The notes: generated from the sequence alone by a model not told the origin. A stretch of 64,000 bases of DNA from Exiguobacterium indicum HHS 31 (GCF_001939065.1 NZ_MPSZ01000002.1:62001-126000); one strand, 5' to 3'. Numbered from the stretch's first letter, positions 42,606-51,638 are shown. Made by a program: numbers and translations.

Positions 42606-44462
42606 TCAAACGACTTCTTTTTCAGAGAATTGACTGTTGTACAGATCCGCATAAAAACCATCTGCCTCGAGTAATTCTTCATGTGTGCCCTGTTCGATGA
42701 CACTTCCTTGATTCATGACGAGAATCAAATCGGCATCCTTGATCGTCGAGAGACGATGGGCAATGACGAAGCTTGTCCGTCCCTCCATCAAGCGACGCAT
42801 TGCTTGCTGGATGAAGACCTCTGTCCGTGTATCCACACTAGATGTCGCTTCATCGAGAATCATGATCGGAGGATCAGCAAGAACGGCCCGAGCAATCGTC
42901 AACAACTGTTTTTGACCTTGCGAGATGTTCGAGGCTTCCTCGTTCAAGACCGTATCATACCCGTCCGGCAACGTCCGGATGAAGTGATCAGCGTGCGCCG
43001 TTTTGGCTGCGGCGATGATTTCCTCCTCGGTCGCTCCACTCTTACCGTAAGCAAGATTATCCCGGATCGTACCGTTGAAGAGCCACGTATCTTGTAAGAC
43101 CATCCCGAACGTCGTCCGTAAGTCTTCGCGTGACATCTCGCGGGTATCGATGCCGTCAATCCGAATCGTCCCCCCGTTCAACTCATAAAAGCGCATCAAT
43201 AGATTGATCATCGTCGTCTTACCGGCACCCGTCGGTCCAACGATTGCGACGGTTTGTCCCGGTGAGACATCGATGTTCATGTCCTCGATCAAGAGATCGG
43301 TTCCGTAACCAAAATCAACGTGTTCAAACGCGACCGCCCCTTCAGCCTGCGTAAGACGGTGTGTCGTCACTTCCTTGATTTCTTCTTCTTCGTCCAGTAA
43401 TTCGAAGACACGTTCCGCTGCTGCGACCGTCGATTGGACAATGTTCGCGATGTTCGCCGTCTGTGTGATCGGTTGCGTGAACTGGCGTGTATAGGTGATG
43501 AACGCTTGAATATCCCCGATCGAGATCGCCCGTTGCGTGACGAGAATCCCGCCGACGATACTGATCAAGACGTAACTGATATTCCCGATGAACATCATCA
43601 TTGGCATGATGATCCCGGAGATGAACTGTGCTTTACGTCCTGCTTCATACAACTCTTCGTTGACGGCATCAAACTGCTCGACCGCTTTGCGTTCATGTCC
43701 GAACGCCTTGACGACCGAGTGTCCGGTATACATCTCTTCGACGTGTCCGTTCAATTGTCCAAGCGTCCGTTGTTGATCGGCAAAGTATTTTTGGGACCGT
43801 TTCAAAATCGGACGGATCGCAAAAATCGAGACCGGTAATGAGACAAGTGAAATCAATGTCAGAATCGGACTAATCGTCAACATCATGATCAGAATTCCGA
43901 CGATTGTCACAATTGAGGTGATGAACGATGTCACACTTTGTTGTAACGTACTCCCGATCGTATCAATATCATTCGTCACGCGGCTGAGTGTCTCCCCGTT
44001 CGGACGACCATCGTAATATTTCAATGGCAGGCGTTCGAGTTTATGATTGACGTCTTCGCGTAAATCGTAGACTGTTTTTTGAGCGATACCTGACATCAAA
44101 TACTGTTGCAAGTAATTGAACAGACTACTGATGATATACAGTCCAGCCAGCCAGAGCAGGATTTGTCCGATTTTCGTGAAATCGATCGCTGCTCCCGGTA
44201 CACCTTGGAACTTCGCATATGCCCCTTCAAACAATTCCGTGATTGCCGTTCCCATGATTTTCGGACCGGAAATCATGAAGACCGTACTGAGGATGGCTGC
44301 AAGGAAAACACCAACGAGTGCCGTCCGACGCGGACGCAGATACCGAAGCAGACGACGGAACGTTGCTTTGAAATCCTTTGGTTTTTCTCCGAGCATCATC
44401 ATATTTCCGCCACCGGGACCACCAGGCGGAGGACCGCCGGCAGGTCGTTTTTTCTCACTCAT
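42606..44462 (-). CDS. ABC multidrug exporter half-transporter (canonical Walker B half)
   Basis: 618 residues: an N-terminal Gly/Pro-rich tail (PAGGPPPGGPGGG), six membrane helices (about 35-330) and a nucleotide-binding domain. Walker A is GPTGAGKTT, and Walker B MILDEATS has the catalytic Glu, but the signature is ISQGQ instead of LSGGQ. It therefore pairs with the other half to make one working ATP site. The start overlaps the stop of the 574-aa gene. Similar to YfiC of Bacillus. Confidence 0.92.
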   Translation of the reverse strand: MSEKKRPAGGPPPGGPGGGNMMMLGEKPKDFKATFRRLLRYLRPRRTALVGVFLAAILSTVFMISGPKIMGTAITELFEGAYAKFQGVPGAAIDFTKIGQILLWLAGLYIISSLFNYLQQYLMSGIAQKTVYDLREDVNHKLERLPLKYYDGRPNGETLSRVTNDIDTIGSTLQQSVTSFITSIVTIVGILIMMLTISPILTLISLVSLPVSIFAIRPILKRSQKYFADQQRTLGQLNGHVEEMYTGHSVVKAFGHERKAVEQFDAVNEELYEAGRKAQFISGIIMPMMMFIGNISYVLISIVGGILVTQRAISIGDIQAFITYTRQFTQPITQTANIANIVQSTVAAAERVFELLDEEEEIKEVTTHRLTQAEGAVAFEHVDFGYGTDLLIEDMNIDVSPGQTVAIVGPTGAGKTTMINLLMRFYELNGGTIRIDGIDTREMSREDLRTTFGMVLQDTWLFNGTIRDNLAYGKSGATEEEIIAAAKTAHADHFIRTLPDGYDTVLNEEASNISQGQKQLLTIARAVLADPPIMILDEATSSVDTRTEVFIQQAMRRLMEGRTSFVIAHRLSTIKDADLILVMNQGSVIEQGTHEELLEADGFYADLYNSQFSEKEVV

Positions 44463-46183
44463 GCGATTTCCTCCTCTGATAGTTGTGATTTAACGATTTC
44501 TTGATAGACGGCATTGTCAGCAAACAATTCATCGTGCGTTCCGATTCCAGCGACTTTCCCTTCATCCAGGACGATGATTTGATCGGCATCGATGACGGTG
44601 CTGACACGTTGAGCGACGATCAAGACGGTTGCATCGCGTGTTTCTTCCCGTAACGCTTTTCGAAGTGCCGCATCAGTTTTAAAGTCGAGCGCTGAAAAAC
44701 TGTCATCAAAGACATATAAATCTGGTCGACGAACGAGGGCTCGCGCAATCGACAACCGTTGTTTTTGCCCACCGGAGACGTTCGACCCACCTTGTTCGAT
44801 CCGTGCTTCGTAACCGTCCGGCATCCGTTCGATGAAATCGGTCGCTTGTGCGATTTGCGCTGCATGCGCGACTTCTTCGTCTGTCGCGTCCTCTTTCCCG
44901 AAGCGAATGTTTTCCGCGATCGTCCCCGTGAACAGTAACGCCTTTTGGGGAACGAAGCCGATTTTCGACCGCAGTTCCTCTTGCGGTACATCCTGGCTAT
45001 CGACACCGTTGACCCGGATGCTCCCTTCCGTCACGTCATAAAAACGAGGAATCAAATTGACGAGCGTTGATTTACCGGAACCCGTTCCGCCGATCACAGC
45101 CGTCACTTCACCTGGTCGTGCCGCAAAGCTGATGTCGGATAAGACAGGTGTCTCAGCTCCTGGGTAACGGAACGTGACACGATCAAAGACGAGCGTTCCT
45201 TTTTCACGGTCAGCGGTTTGTGTACCTTCATCTGTCATCGTCGGAGTCATCTCGAGGACTTCATTGATCCGTTTCGCCGAGACGGCTGCCCGCGGAATCA
45301 TGACGAACATGACCGACGCCATGACGAGCGCGAACATGATTTGCATGACGTACTGGATGAACGCCATCAAGTCCCCGATTTGCATGCCGCCATTATCGAT
45401 CCGGATGCCCCCGAACCAAATGACACCGACGACCGTCAAGTTCATGACGAGCATCATGACCGGCATCAAGAACGCCATGATTTTATTGACCTTAATCGAG
45501 ACTTCTGTTAAATCCGCGTTCGCTTTCGTTAACCGAACCTGCTCATCACGTTCCCGGTTAAAAGCACGGATGACACGGATCCCGGTCAAGTTCTCCCGCA
45601 AGACGAGGTTCAGACGGTCGAGTCGTTTTTGGACTTTCCCAAACAACGGAACCCCTTTCCACAGGATCAACAGGATTGAAATCACAAGGACCGGCATCGC
45701 CGCGACGATGACAAGTGATAGTTTGGCATCTTTTGAGACAGCCATGATCAATCCACCGATGAACATGATCGGCGCACTGACGACCATCCGTAACATCATG
45801 ATGACGACTTGTTGGACTTGCGTGATGTCGTTCGTCGTCCGTGTAATCAATGACGCCGTTCCGACTTGGTCGAACTCTTGCAGGGAAAACCGTTCAACAT
45901 GGTTGAAGACTTGGCGACGGATATCCCGTCCGAGTCCCATCGACGCCTTCGATGAATAATAACTGGCGGCAACGGCAGCTAACGCCCCGACACCGGTTAT
46001 CCCGAGCATGACGGCACCAATTTTCCAGATATACGCGGTATCGCCGGTAACGACGCCTTTATCGATGATGTCCGCCATCAGTGTCGGTAAATACAAATCG
46101 GACATCGACTGCGCAAAAACCAAGACGAGCACAGCAAGGACCGCCCATTTATAGACCGTCAACCGTTTGAGTAACTTAATCAT
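44459..46183 (-). CDS. ABC multidrug exporter half-transporter (degenerate Walker B half)
   Basis: 574 residues, six membrane helices then a nucleotide-binding domain. Walker A is GGTGSGKST and the signature is VSGGQ (canonical), but Walker B reads VFDDSFSALD with Asp in place of the catalytic Glu. This mirrors heterodimeric exporters such as BmrCD and TM287/288. Similar to YfiB. The start overlaps the MarR stop by eight bases and the stop overlaps the next start by four, so all three are translated together. Confidence 0.92.
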   Translation of the reverse strand: MIKLLKRLTVYKWAVLAVLVLVFAQSMSDLYLPTLMADIIDKGVVTGDTAYIWKIGAVMLGITGVGALAAVAASYYSSKASMGLGRDIRRQVFNHVERFSLQEFDQVGTASLITRTTNDITQVQQVVIMMLRMVVSAPIMFIGGLIMAVSKDAKLSLVIVAAMPVLVISILLILWKGVPLFGKVQKRLDRLNLVLRENLTGIRVIRAFNRERDEQVRLTKANADLTEVSIKVNKIMAFLMPVMMLVMNLTVVGVIWFGGIRIDNGGMQIGDLMAFIQYVMQIMFALVMASVMFVMIPRAAVSAKRINEVLEMTPTMTDEGTQTADREKGTLVFDRVTFRYPGAETPVLSDISFAARPGEVTAVIGGTGSGKSTLVNLIPRFYDVTEGSIRVNGVDSQDVPQEELRSKIGFVPQKALLFTGTIAENIRFGKEDATDEEVAHAAQIAQATDFIERMPDGYEARIEQGGSNVSGGQKQRLSIARALVRRPDLYVFDDSFSALDFKTDAALRKALREETRDATVLIVAQRVSTVIDADQIIVLDEGKVAGIGTHDELFADNAVYQEIVKSQLSEEEIA

Positions 46184-46661
46184 CCGAACATCCTCCTTTC
46201 AGATCTGGACGTAAAATCTGACCGATTCCCTCAGCAATCACTGCGTGTGTTTCAAGCATTTGTTCAAATACGTCCGAGTCAATCGTCGCAAGCACTTGCT
46301 CCAGTTGACGTTGCATCCCCTTCTCTTGTTCCTTGATGTCAGTGACGAATTGCTGACCTTGATCACTAAGCTTTAAGACGACTTCCCGTCGATTGTCGGG
46401 ATTCGTCTCCCGAATGACCCAGCCCGATTGGACGAGACCTTCAATCGACTGACTGAGGGTACTTTTCGGTAAGTGCGTATGTGCAGCGAGCTCTTTTTGC
46501 GAGATCGGTCCACGCGGTGCAATCGTCATCAAGCTATGAAATTGCGGTAAACTGAGTCCGTTTTCCTGTGCCGTCTGGTGTGCTGCCCGGACGAGATGAC
46601 GCTGGACGTTCCAAAACGACTGCATCATCGCAGTCGAACGGGTCGTTTCCGTTTGATCCAT
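46176..46661 (-). CDS. MarR-family regulator of the ABC exporter
   Basis: 161-residue winged-helix repressor with SQKELAAHTHLPKSTLSQSIEGL as recognition HTH and RETNPDNRREVVLKLS as wing. First gene of the exporter operon. A perfect inverted repeat (46693-46706) lies upstream and is the likely operator. Ligands are probably drugs exported by the pair (inference). Confidence 0.9.
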   Translation of the reverse strand: MDQTETTRSTAMMQSFWNVQRHLVRAAHQTAQENGLSLPQFHSLMTIAPRGPISQKELAAHTHLPKSTLSQSIEGLVQSGWVIRETNPDNRREVVLKLSDQGQQFVTDIKEQEKGMQRQLEQVLATIDSDVFEQMLETHAVIAEGIGQILRPDLKGGCSDD

Positions 46662-46692
46662 CTTGTTTCGCCTCCTTGTTCCATTTCAAATC

Positions 46693-46706
46693 GTTCCAAA
46701 AGGAAC
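46693..46706. promoter_or_regulatory. Probable MarR operator
   Basis: GTTCC-AAAA-GGAAC, a perfect 5-4-5 inverted repeat 32 bases upstream of the MarR start codon. Confidence 0.55.
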
Positions 46707-46817
46707 AATTACTTATATGAATTAAATTACGCTGATTATTTTCGATTGTCAACGAAAAGGCAATGTGAAAAATCACATAGTTTTGCTATGCTCAAGGAAG
46801 ACAAGGAGTGAGCATAG

Positions 46818-47159
46818 ATGAGACATGAAATGGGCTTATTCGAAGAACCGTTTCGTTCAATCGAACAAGGACGAAAGACCGTCGAGATCCGACTAAATGA
46901 TCCAAAACGACAACAGGTACACGTCGGTGATCAGATTCGGTTCACCCATACGGAAACGAACGAGAAATTACTTGTCCGTGTAACAAAACGACAAGTCTTT
47001 CCTGATTTCCGAGCGCTTTATGAACAGATCGCAAACGAAGCTATCGACTGTGTCGGTTGGTCGCTCGACGAACTCGTGACGTCGACTTACTCGATCTATT
47101 CAACAGAAGCCGAGCAACAGTACGGGGCACTGGCTTTGACGATCGCATTAGAACCATAA
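46818..47159 (+). CDS. ASCH-domain protein
   Basis: 113 residues that fit the ASCH fold: GLFEEPFRSIEQGRKTVEIRL at the start (E-x-R-L element typical of ASCH), then GDQIRFTHTETNEKLLVRV. ASCH proteins are thought to bind RNA; some hydrolyse N4-acetylcytidine. AAGGAGTGAGCATAG precedes the ATG. Monocistronic, in the opposite orientation to its neighbours. Confidence 0.85.
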   Translation: MRHEMGLFEEPFRSIEQGRKTVEIRLNDPKRQQVHVGDQIRFTHTETNEKLLVRVTKRQVFPDFRALYEQIANEAIDCVGWSLDELVTSTYSIYSTEAEQQYGALALTIALEP

Positions 47160-47202
47160 AAAAACGTCTTTTCTACGCTTACAGTAGAAAAGACGTTTTT
47201 TC
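47158..47202. terminator. Bidirectional terminator (ASCH / CDF)
   Basis: AAAACGTCTTTTCTAC pairs perfectly with GTAGAAAAGACGTTTT, with loop GCTTACA, between convergent genes. Confidence 0.92.
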
Positions 47203-47205
47203 GAT

Positions 47206-48075
47206 TCATTCCGGTTCGACGTGAACATGGATATCGTAGACACCATATTCTTCCGTCAGCGTATCCTCGACGCGTGTCGCAATATCGTGCGCCTGATGGA
47301 TATTCAAGGTGGAGTTGACAAGGATGACGACATCGACGACTTCATTGTTGCCGTAGTTGCGTCCTTTGATTGACTTGATCCCTTTGACACCCTCGAGATC
47401 GAAGATGACATCTTCATACATCTTCAGCTTCTTCTCATCGAAGCCATCCGTCAGTTCGTGTGACGCTTCCGTAAAGATGTCCCACGCTGTCTTACAGATC
47501 AAGAAGCCGACGATGATCGCGGTCACGACATCAAGCCATGGCATGCCGAACTGTGATCCGACGATCCCGATCGTCGTCCCGACACTGACCCACGCATCGG
47601 ATAGATTATCTTTCGCTGCTGCCATGACGGCTTTGCTTTCAATCTCCTCGGATAACTTCTTATTGTAGCGGTAGACGAAGTACATCACGAGAGCTGAACC
47701 GATTCCGACGTATGCTGCGAGAATATCCGGTGACTCCTGTTTGCCTTCAAACAACGTCGAGATCGTATCGATCAAGACTTGAAGACCGACTGCCATCATG
47801 ATGAAGGAAGCTACGAGCGAGGCAATCGTTTCACTTTTCCAGTGTCCGTATTTGTGATCGTCATCTGCCGGACGTTGTGAAATCCGTAAGCCGATCAAGA
47901 CAGCGATCGACGCGATGATATCGGTCGCGTTGTTCAAACCATCCGCCCGGAGTGCGGCAGAATCTGCTGTATACCCAATGATTAATTTTAAAGATGATAA
48001 CAAGATATAGGCTGCGATACTGATCATCGCACCGCGTTCGCCGCGTTTTAGATTATCGTATTTTTGTTGTTCCAT
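47206..48075 (-). CDS. Cation diffusion facilitator (CDF) metal exporter
   Basis: 289 residues from the ATG at 48075. Six membrane segments with metal-site residues in ALRADGLNNATDI (TM2) and AKDNLSDAWVS (TM5), the loop HKYGHWKSETI, and a cytosolic ferredoxin-like C-terminal domain ending in DIHVHVEPE. Exports Zn, Mn or Fe by proton antiport. The TM2 site carries Asn rather than His in the usual H/D-x3-D position (ADGLNNATD), which is found in Mn- or Fe-handling members, so Mn/Fe is more likely than Zn (inference). Confidence 0.9.
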   Translation of the reverse strand: MEQQKYDNLKRGERGAMISIAAYILLSSLKLIIGYTADSAALRADGLNNATDIIASIAVLIGLRISQRPADDDHKYGHWKSETIASLVASFIMMAVGLQVLIDTISTLFEGKQESPDILAAYVGIGSALVMYFVYRYNKKLSEEIESKAVMAAAKDNLSDAWVSVGTTIGIVGSQFGMPWLDVVTAIIVGFLICKTAWDIFTEASHELTDGFDEKKLKMYEDVIFDLEGVKGIKSIKGRNYGNNEVVDVVILVNSTLNIHQAHDIATRVEDTLTEEYGVYDIHVHVEPE

Positions 48076-48374
48076 TCTCGTCGCCCCCACTTTCTCTGCG
48101 ATTAGCAAACCTCATCGTACCAGTCGGAAATCGAGTGGGTCTAGAGAAATCATTTTGTTTCGAACTAGGTAATTAACAAATATACAACAATGTTTCCCTA
48201 TACCAAACCAAATTCGATTGAGTCATGTGGCTCTTTTCAAGAAAATCAGTAGCATTATCTTAAAGAGCAACCAACTTTTTTGACTTGTCAGACTCTTTGA
48301 CGAACATAATTCGTGCAAGTTCTGAAGGGAATCGGTAGACTAAAGGTACAACACCAAGAGGAGGAGTTCTCACA

Positions 48375-48698
48375 ATGGCAGAATTCATTAAGAGTGAAGA
48401 AACATTCAAGGAATTGATTTCAAGTGACGCACCGGTCATCATCAAGTTCGAAGCAGACTGGTGCCCGGACTGCAAACGGATGGATTACTTCATGCCGGAC
48501 GTCGAGTCACAATTCGACCACTTACCGATCCACACGATCGACAAGGATGAGTTCCCTGAAATCGCATCGAACCACGATGTCATGGGAATCCCAAGCTTGC
48601 TCGTCTTCAAAAACAATGAAAAACTGGCGCACTTGCACAGTGCAAATGCTAAAACACCAGAAGAAGTGACAGCCTTCCTAAAGCAAAACTTCAACTAA
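48375..48698 (+). CDS. Thioredoxin-family protein
   Basis: 107 residues, thioredoxin fold with the redox motif W-C-P-D-C (DWCPDC, Cys31 and Cys34 approximately) and cis-proline loop MGIPSLLVF. Similar in size and motif to YdbP. AGAGGAGGAG lies upstream. Reduces disulfides in the cytosol. The 299-base gap 48076-48374 before it holds a possible -35 TTGACT near 48279 but no box pair that I can support. Confidence 0.9.
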   Translation: MAEFIKSEETFKELISSDAPVIIKFEADWCPDCKRMDYFMPDVESQFDHLPIHTIDKDEFPEIASNHDVMGIPSLLVFKNNEKLAHLHSANAKTPEEVTAFLKQNFN

Positions 48699-48700
48699 GC

Positions 48701-48737
48701 AAAAATAACCTGACGCCGCAGCGTCAGGTTATTTTTT
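48701..48737. terminator. Terminator after the thioredoxin gene
   Basis: AATAACCTGACGC pairs with GCGTCAGGTTATT around CGCA, then a six-T tract. Confidence 0.9.
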
Positions 48738-48775
48738 ATGTATCGATCTGATTTGGGATGCTACTTCAATCCGTC

Positions 48776-48955
48776 TCAACTTTTCTTAAAAAAGATACGG
48801 GTGAACAGATTCGTAATCGTCCCAGCTATCGCTGCTTCGATCAGGGCTACGACTACAATCGCTAAAATATCCTGCATACCTAGTGATCCTAAGAAATTAA
48901 TAAGGTTCAAAATAAAAAATATAATGAAGAAAATTAGATAATCTCGTTTTCGCAT
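48776..48955 (-). CDS. Small membrane protein, 59 aa
   Basis: Two hydrophobic segments (DYLIFFIIFFILNLINFLG and ILAIVVVALIEAAIAGTI) with a basic end FTRIFFKKS. Two adjacent ATGs follow AGGAGG; the one at 48955 is six bases away and preferred. No family recognised. Confidence 0.65.
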   Translation of the reverse strand: MRKRDYLIFFIIFFILNLINFLGSLGMQDILAIVVVALIEAAIAGTITNLFTRIFFKKS

Positions 48956-49062
48956 CATAGTCCTCCTACTCAACACGTATTTGTCGTCTTTCGTCGCTAC
49001 AACACTACCATACATAATGCTTTCTAAAGATTACATAATTGAAAGGAACAACCAACATCTAC

Positions 49063-49101
49063 AAAAAAGTAGTCTTTCTCCCGCTCGAGAAAGACTACTT
49101 T
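49063..49101 (-). terminator. Terminator after the Excalibur gene
   Basis: AAGTAGTCTTTCTC pairs perfectly with GAGAAAGACTACTT, loop CCGCTC, then TTTTTTG on the minus strand. Confidence 0.9.
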
Positions 49102-49108
49102 TGCTTAT

Positions 49109-49405
49109 TTAACGTTCACACGCGATGCCGTCTTTGTCCCGGTCGCTCTTCGTGTTTACGTTATACGTCGCAAGGCTCACGTAAGCTTTGTACTTTGTTG
49201 CTTTGTAGATCGGTTTTCCATTCTTGTCATACCCTGTCCGATTTTTTAGCCCCGCTTTTTTCGCAACGCCGCCTTTGTACGTCTTCTGCATTTCCGTACA
49301 GTTTTTAAAGGCTTTTGCTTTCGTTGCCGCTTCACTAGCTGCTGGAACATGGATCAAGGCGAGACTGACGACACCCGCGAGTACAAGCCGACTCCATTTT
49401 TTCAT
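49109..49405 (-). CDS. Secreted Excalibur calcium-binding-domain protein
   Basis: 98 residues from the ATG at 49405 (AAGGAGG upstream). Signal peptide WSRLVLAGVVSLALIHVPAASEA, then a short domain with FKNCTEMQKTY and the terminal D-x-D-x-D-G-x-x-C-E motif DRDKDGIACER. This is the Excalibur module, an EF-hand-like extracellular calcium site whose two cysteines probably pair. Role unknown. Confidence 0.87.
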   Translation of the reverse strand: MKKWSRLVLAGVVSLALIHVPAASEAATKAKAFKNCTEMQKTYKGGVAKKAGLKNRTGYDKNGKPIYKATKYKAYVSLATYNVNTKSDRDKDGIACER

Positions 49406-49518
49406 AGGGATTCCTCCTTTTTTCAAAAAAACAACGATTCGTCTTTTGATTATAAGAGGTTATTTAAAAAAAATGGCTATTTTTTAGAATTTATATCAAT
49501 GGTTACATTTTTTTAAAT

Positions 49519-50373
49519 TCAGCGAATATAATGCGGACTAACGAGTTCACCTTTTAAAATTGACGTCGGAATCTTAAATTCGACGATGCCCATATATCCT
49601 GGAGCGACACTGTACTCGTCAAACGACAGGACTAATTTGTGATCTGCCGTAATATAAAAGTTTTGTTTTGCGGAAATCTGCTTGAACTGCTCGTCCTCCG
49701 GTACATCTGGTGTTCCTTCGACGAAGTAGACTTTCCCTTCATCCGTCTTCATTTGCCGACGCATCTCTTCTTTTAGGTAATCACTGATCGTCGTGATATA
49801 TCCGTCATCCTTGAACAAAGATGGTAACGTCAGGATGAGCTGTTGTTTCTTATCGATCGTATCGTACTGGACGCTTTCTGATGCACTCGCCCGTGTTTCC
49901 GTGACGGTTCGACCGATCGACAACAAGTCTTCCGTATCCGTCTTGACATCATAGCGGCTATCGACGGCAAATGCCCCTTCCTGTCCGTTCGTCTCCTGCT
50001 CAAACTTTTCGTAGAGCGCTTGTCCTTCCGCAATATACTTTTCGTTCAATTGTTGCTCGAGTGCCTTGTCCGGTAACGTCACTTGAGGAGCTTTAATATC
50101 AGCCGACTGCTGTGTCTTCGTCTCTTTCCAGTCAATCGTCACGATCTCAGTCAGTTGACCAAAAACCGGCACCTTCGCCATCGCGTCCGCAAACGACGCA
50201 TTACTATTTAATCCACCAACGAATAACGTGATCGCGGCGGCTGTGATCAACACGGATTGTTTCGTCCGCGAAGGACGCGTCCGGCGCTCGACTTGTGCAA
50301 TCATCTCATCGAGTTCTTTTGGAACCGGTGGTTGTTGGTAAGCTTGTTTCAGATCGTCAAGTTTGTTCGACAT
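49519..50373 (-). CDS. rsiV: Anti-sigma factor RsiV-like (DUF3298/DUF4163 type)
   Basis: 284 residues: cytosolic N-terminus (1-36) that would hold the sigma factor, one membrane segment (SVLITAAAITLFVGGL), then an outer domain containing the RsiV-like extracellular fold (LPSLFKDDGYITTISDYLKEEM, VLSFDEYSVAPGYMGIVEFKIP). In B. subtilis RsiV binds lysozyme, is cut by signal peptidase and frees SigV. A candidate cleavage site NASFADA follows the membrane segment. Overlaps the sigma factor gene by 17 bases. The assignment is by fold-like similarity and context. Confidence 0.8.
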   Translation of the reverse strand: MSNKLDDLKQAYQQPPVPKELDEMIAQVERRTRPSRTKQSVLITAAAITLFVGGLNSNASFADAMAKVPVFGQLTEIVTIDWKETKTQQSADIKAPQVTLPDKALEQQLNEKYIAEGQALYEKFEQETNGQEGAFAVDSRYDVKTDTEDLLSIGRTVTETRASASESVQYDTIDKKQQLILTLPSLFKDDGYITTISDYLKEEMRRQMKTDEGKVYFVEGTPDVPEDEQFKQISAKQNFYITADHKLVLSFDEYSVAPGYMGIVEFKIPTSILKGELVSPHYIR

Positions 50374-50875
50374 CTAGATCATCTCCATTCAATTTCATTT
50401 TTAATAAGGTCAATCCTTTATACAGCCTGGACTTGGTCGTGCTTAAATTCAGCTCCAAAATCGTTGCGACGTCTTTTAAAATCAAGTCCTCGAAATAGTG
50501 TAAGATGACGACTTCCCGGTACATAACTGGGAGCTCCTCAAGCGCCTGTCGCAAATCGGAATCCGGGTATGTATCTTCTTTTGTCGCGACGAGTTCAATC
50601 AGTCGATCCGTATCGTAACTGATACTATGCTGACGCTTCCGGATCGCATCAATCGCTGTTCGTGTCAAAATCTGATAGAACCAGGCTTTCATCCGTTCCT
50701 CATCTTCGAGTCGATCGAGTGATTGCAACGCTTTTTGGATGCTGTCCTGAATCACATCCAGACTATCCTGTTCATTTTTCATATAACTGTAGGTCAACCA
50801 GTAGAGATTCGGTTTGTATTGCTTTAAAAAACGGACGAATGCTTTTTCCCGTTTTCTCATTTGACGAGAGGTCAT
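50357..50875 (-). CDS. sigV: ECF-type RNA polymerase sigma factor (SigV-like)
   Basis: 172 residues from the ATG at 50875. Region 2 includes NLYWLTYSYMKNEQDSLDVIQDSIQKAL and RMKAWFYQILTRTAIDAIRKR; region 4 has LEELPVMYREVVILHYFEDLILKDVATILELNLSTTKSRL. Both regions are intact. The pair with the RsiV-like anti-sigma suggests control of the response to lysozyme or envelope stress. An AAC/CGTC-type promoter lies upstream, so it likely activates itself. No oatA gene follows. Confidence 0.88.
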   Translation of the reverse strand: MTSRQMRKREKAFVRFLKQYKPNLYWLTYSYMKNEQDSLDVIQDSIQKALQSLDRLEDEERMKAWFYQILTRTAIDAIRKRQHSISYDTDRLIELVATKEDTYPDSDLRQALEELPVMYREVVILHYFEDLILKDVATILELNLSTTKSRLYKGLTLLKMKLNGDDLDVEQT

Positions 50876-50922
50876 AGGCCGCGGCTCCTTTTTTCGATAT
50901 CGTTCTGTGTATACATCATTAA

Positions 50923-50949
50923 GACGGGCGAGTCGAGAAAAAAGTTGAC
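50923..50949 (-). promoter_or_regulatory. ECF-type promoter of sigV
   Basis: Minus strand GTCAAC (50944-50949), 17-bp spacer, CGTC (50923-50926). The AAC core at -35 and CGTC at -10 are typical of SigM/W/V-type promoters, fitting autoregulation. Confidence 0.5.
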
Positions 50950-50955
50950 GACACA

Positions 50956-50985
50956 ACAAAAAAAGGTGACACAAGGTCACCTTTT
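50956..50985 (-). terminator. Terminator after the 53-aa gene
   Basis: AAAAGGTGAC / GTCACCTTTT stem, loop ACAAG, then seven T on the minus strand, beginning at the stop codon of the 53-aa gene. Confidence 0.85.
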
Positions 50986-51146
50986 CATGGAGCAGACTTC
51001 ATTAAGATAAGGATAATCAACAGAAACGGAACGATGAAAAGTAATGGAATACCGACAATCGTGATACATCCAATATCAACCTTTCGCTGTTTTCGGCGTT
51101 CACGTTTCCCCGTCCGTTCTTCACGTTCATTTACGGGACTCAACAT
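50985..51146 (-). CDS. Small basic membrane protein, 53 aa
   Basis: Starts MLSPVNEREERTGKRERR, a strongly basic N-terminal tail, then one membrane hairpin or segment CITIVGIPLLFIVPFLLIIL. AAAGGTGAG precedes the ATG at 51146. Begins 18 bases after the stop of the 157-aa gene, so the two form an operon that ends in the terminator at 50956. Function unknown. Confidence 0.7.
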   Translation of the reverse strand: MLSPVNEREERTGKRERRKQRKVDIGCITIVGIPLLFIVPFLLIILILMKSAP

Positions 51147-51164
51147 ACAACTCACCTTTTCTAC

Positions 51165-51638
51165 TTAATAATGCAAATGTCGTGATGTATCACTCCACAT
51201 TTTCACCTGAAGTAAAATGAGCGCGATACCGTATAAGACACTCATATATAACGAAAATTCACCAAACAGGACATTCGTCCAAGCATTTAATCCAAACAAT
51301 GGAATGACAAAAATAAAATACAGTAAAAACTCAAGACTCGCTAATAGATCAAACCAAAGTGTCTCTGAAAACATTCCTTCGAGCAACCAGACACTATAAA
51401 TATACAGTGTCGAAATCAGACCGAACCAAAGATACCTCGCGATTAATCGATACATCTTCTCTTCCTTTATGTAAAACAGCGAGCCGACTAAATAGCCGAA
51501 CCAGATGACTGAAGCAATGCTTTGCCATCCATTTATCGTTCCGTCGGGATGAAGTATAGCGGACCAACCATTGATGCCAATCATACTCATTAAAATTAAC
51601 AGAAAGAGCAGTCGATATGGTATGTTCCTTTGACGCAT
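51165..51638 (-). CDS. Membrane protein of unknown function, 157 aa
   Basis: Start at 51638 (MRQRNIPYRLLF) after GGGGAGG. Five hydrophobic segments: about 9-27, 41-57, 70-90, 103-118 and 128-148. No recognised family. Co-transcribed with the 53-aa gene. Confidence 0.7.
   Translation of the reverse strand: MRQRNIPYRLLFLLILMSMIGINGWSAILHPDGTINGWQSIASVIWFGYLVGSLFYIKEEKMYRLIARYLWFGLISTLYIYSVWLLEGMFSETLWFDLLASLEFLLYFIFVIPLFGLNAWTNVLFGEFSLYMSVLYGIALILLQVKMWSDTSRHLHY

Noticed and set aside
48076-48374. Possible SigB or SigA promoter before the thioredoxin gene
   Set aside because: Only a lone TTGACT-like box was visible; no -10 box at acceptable spacing.
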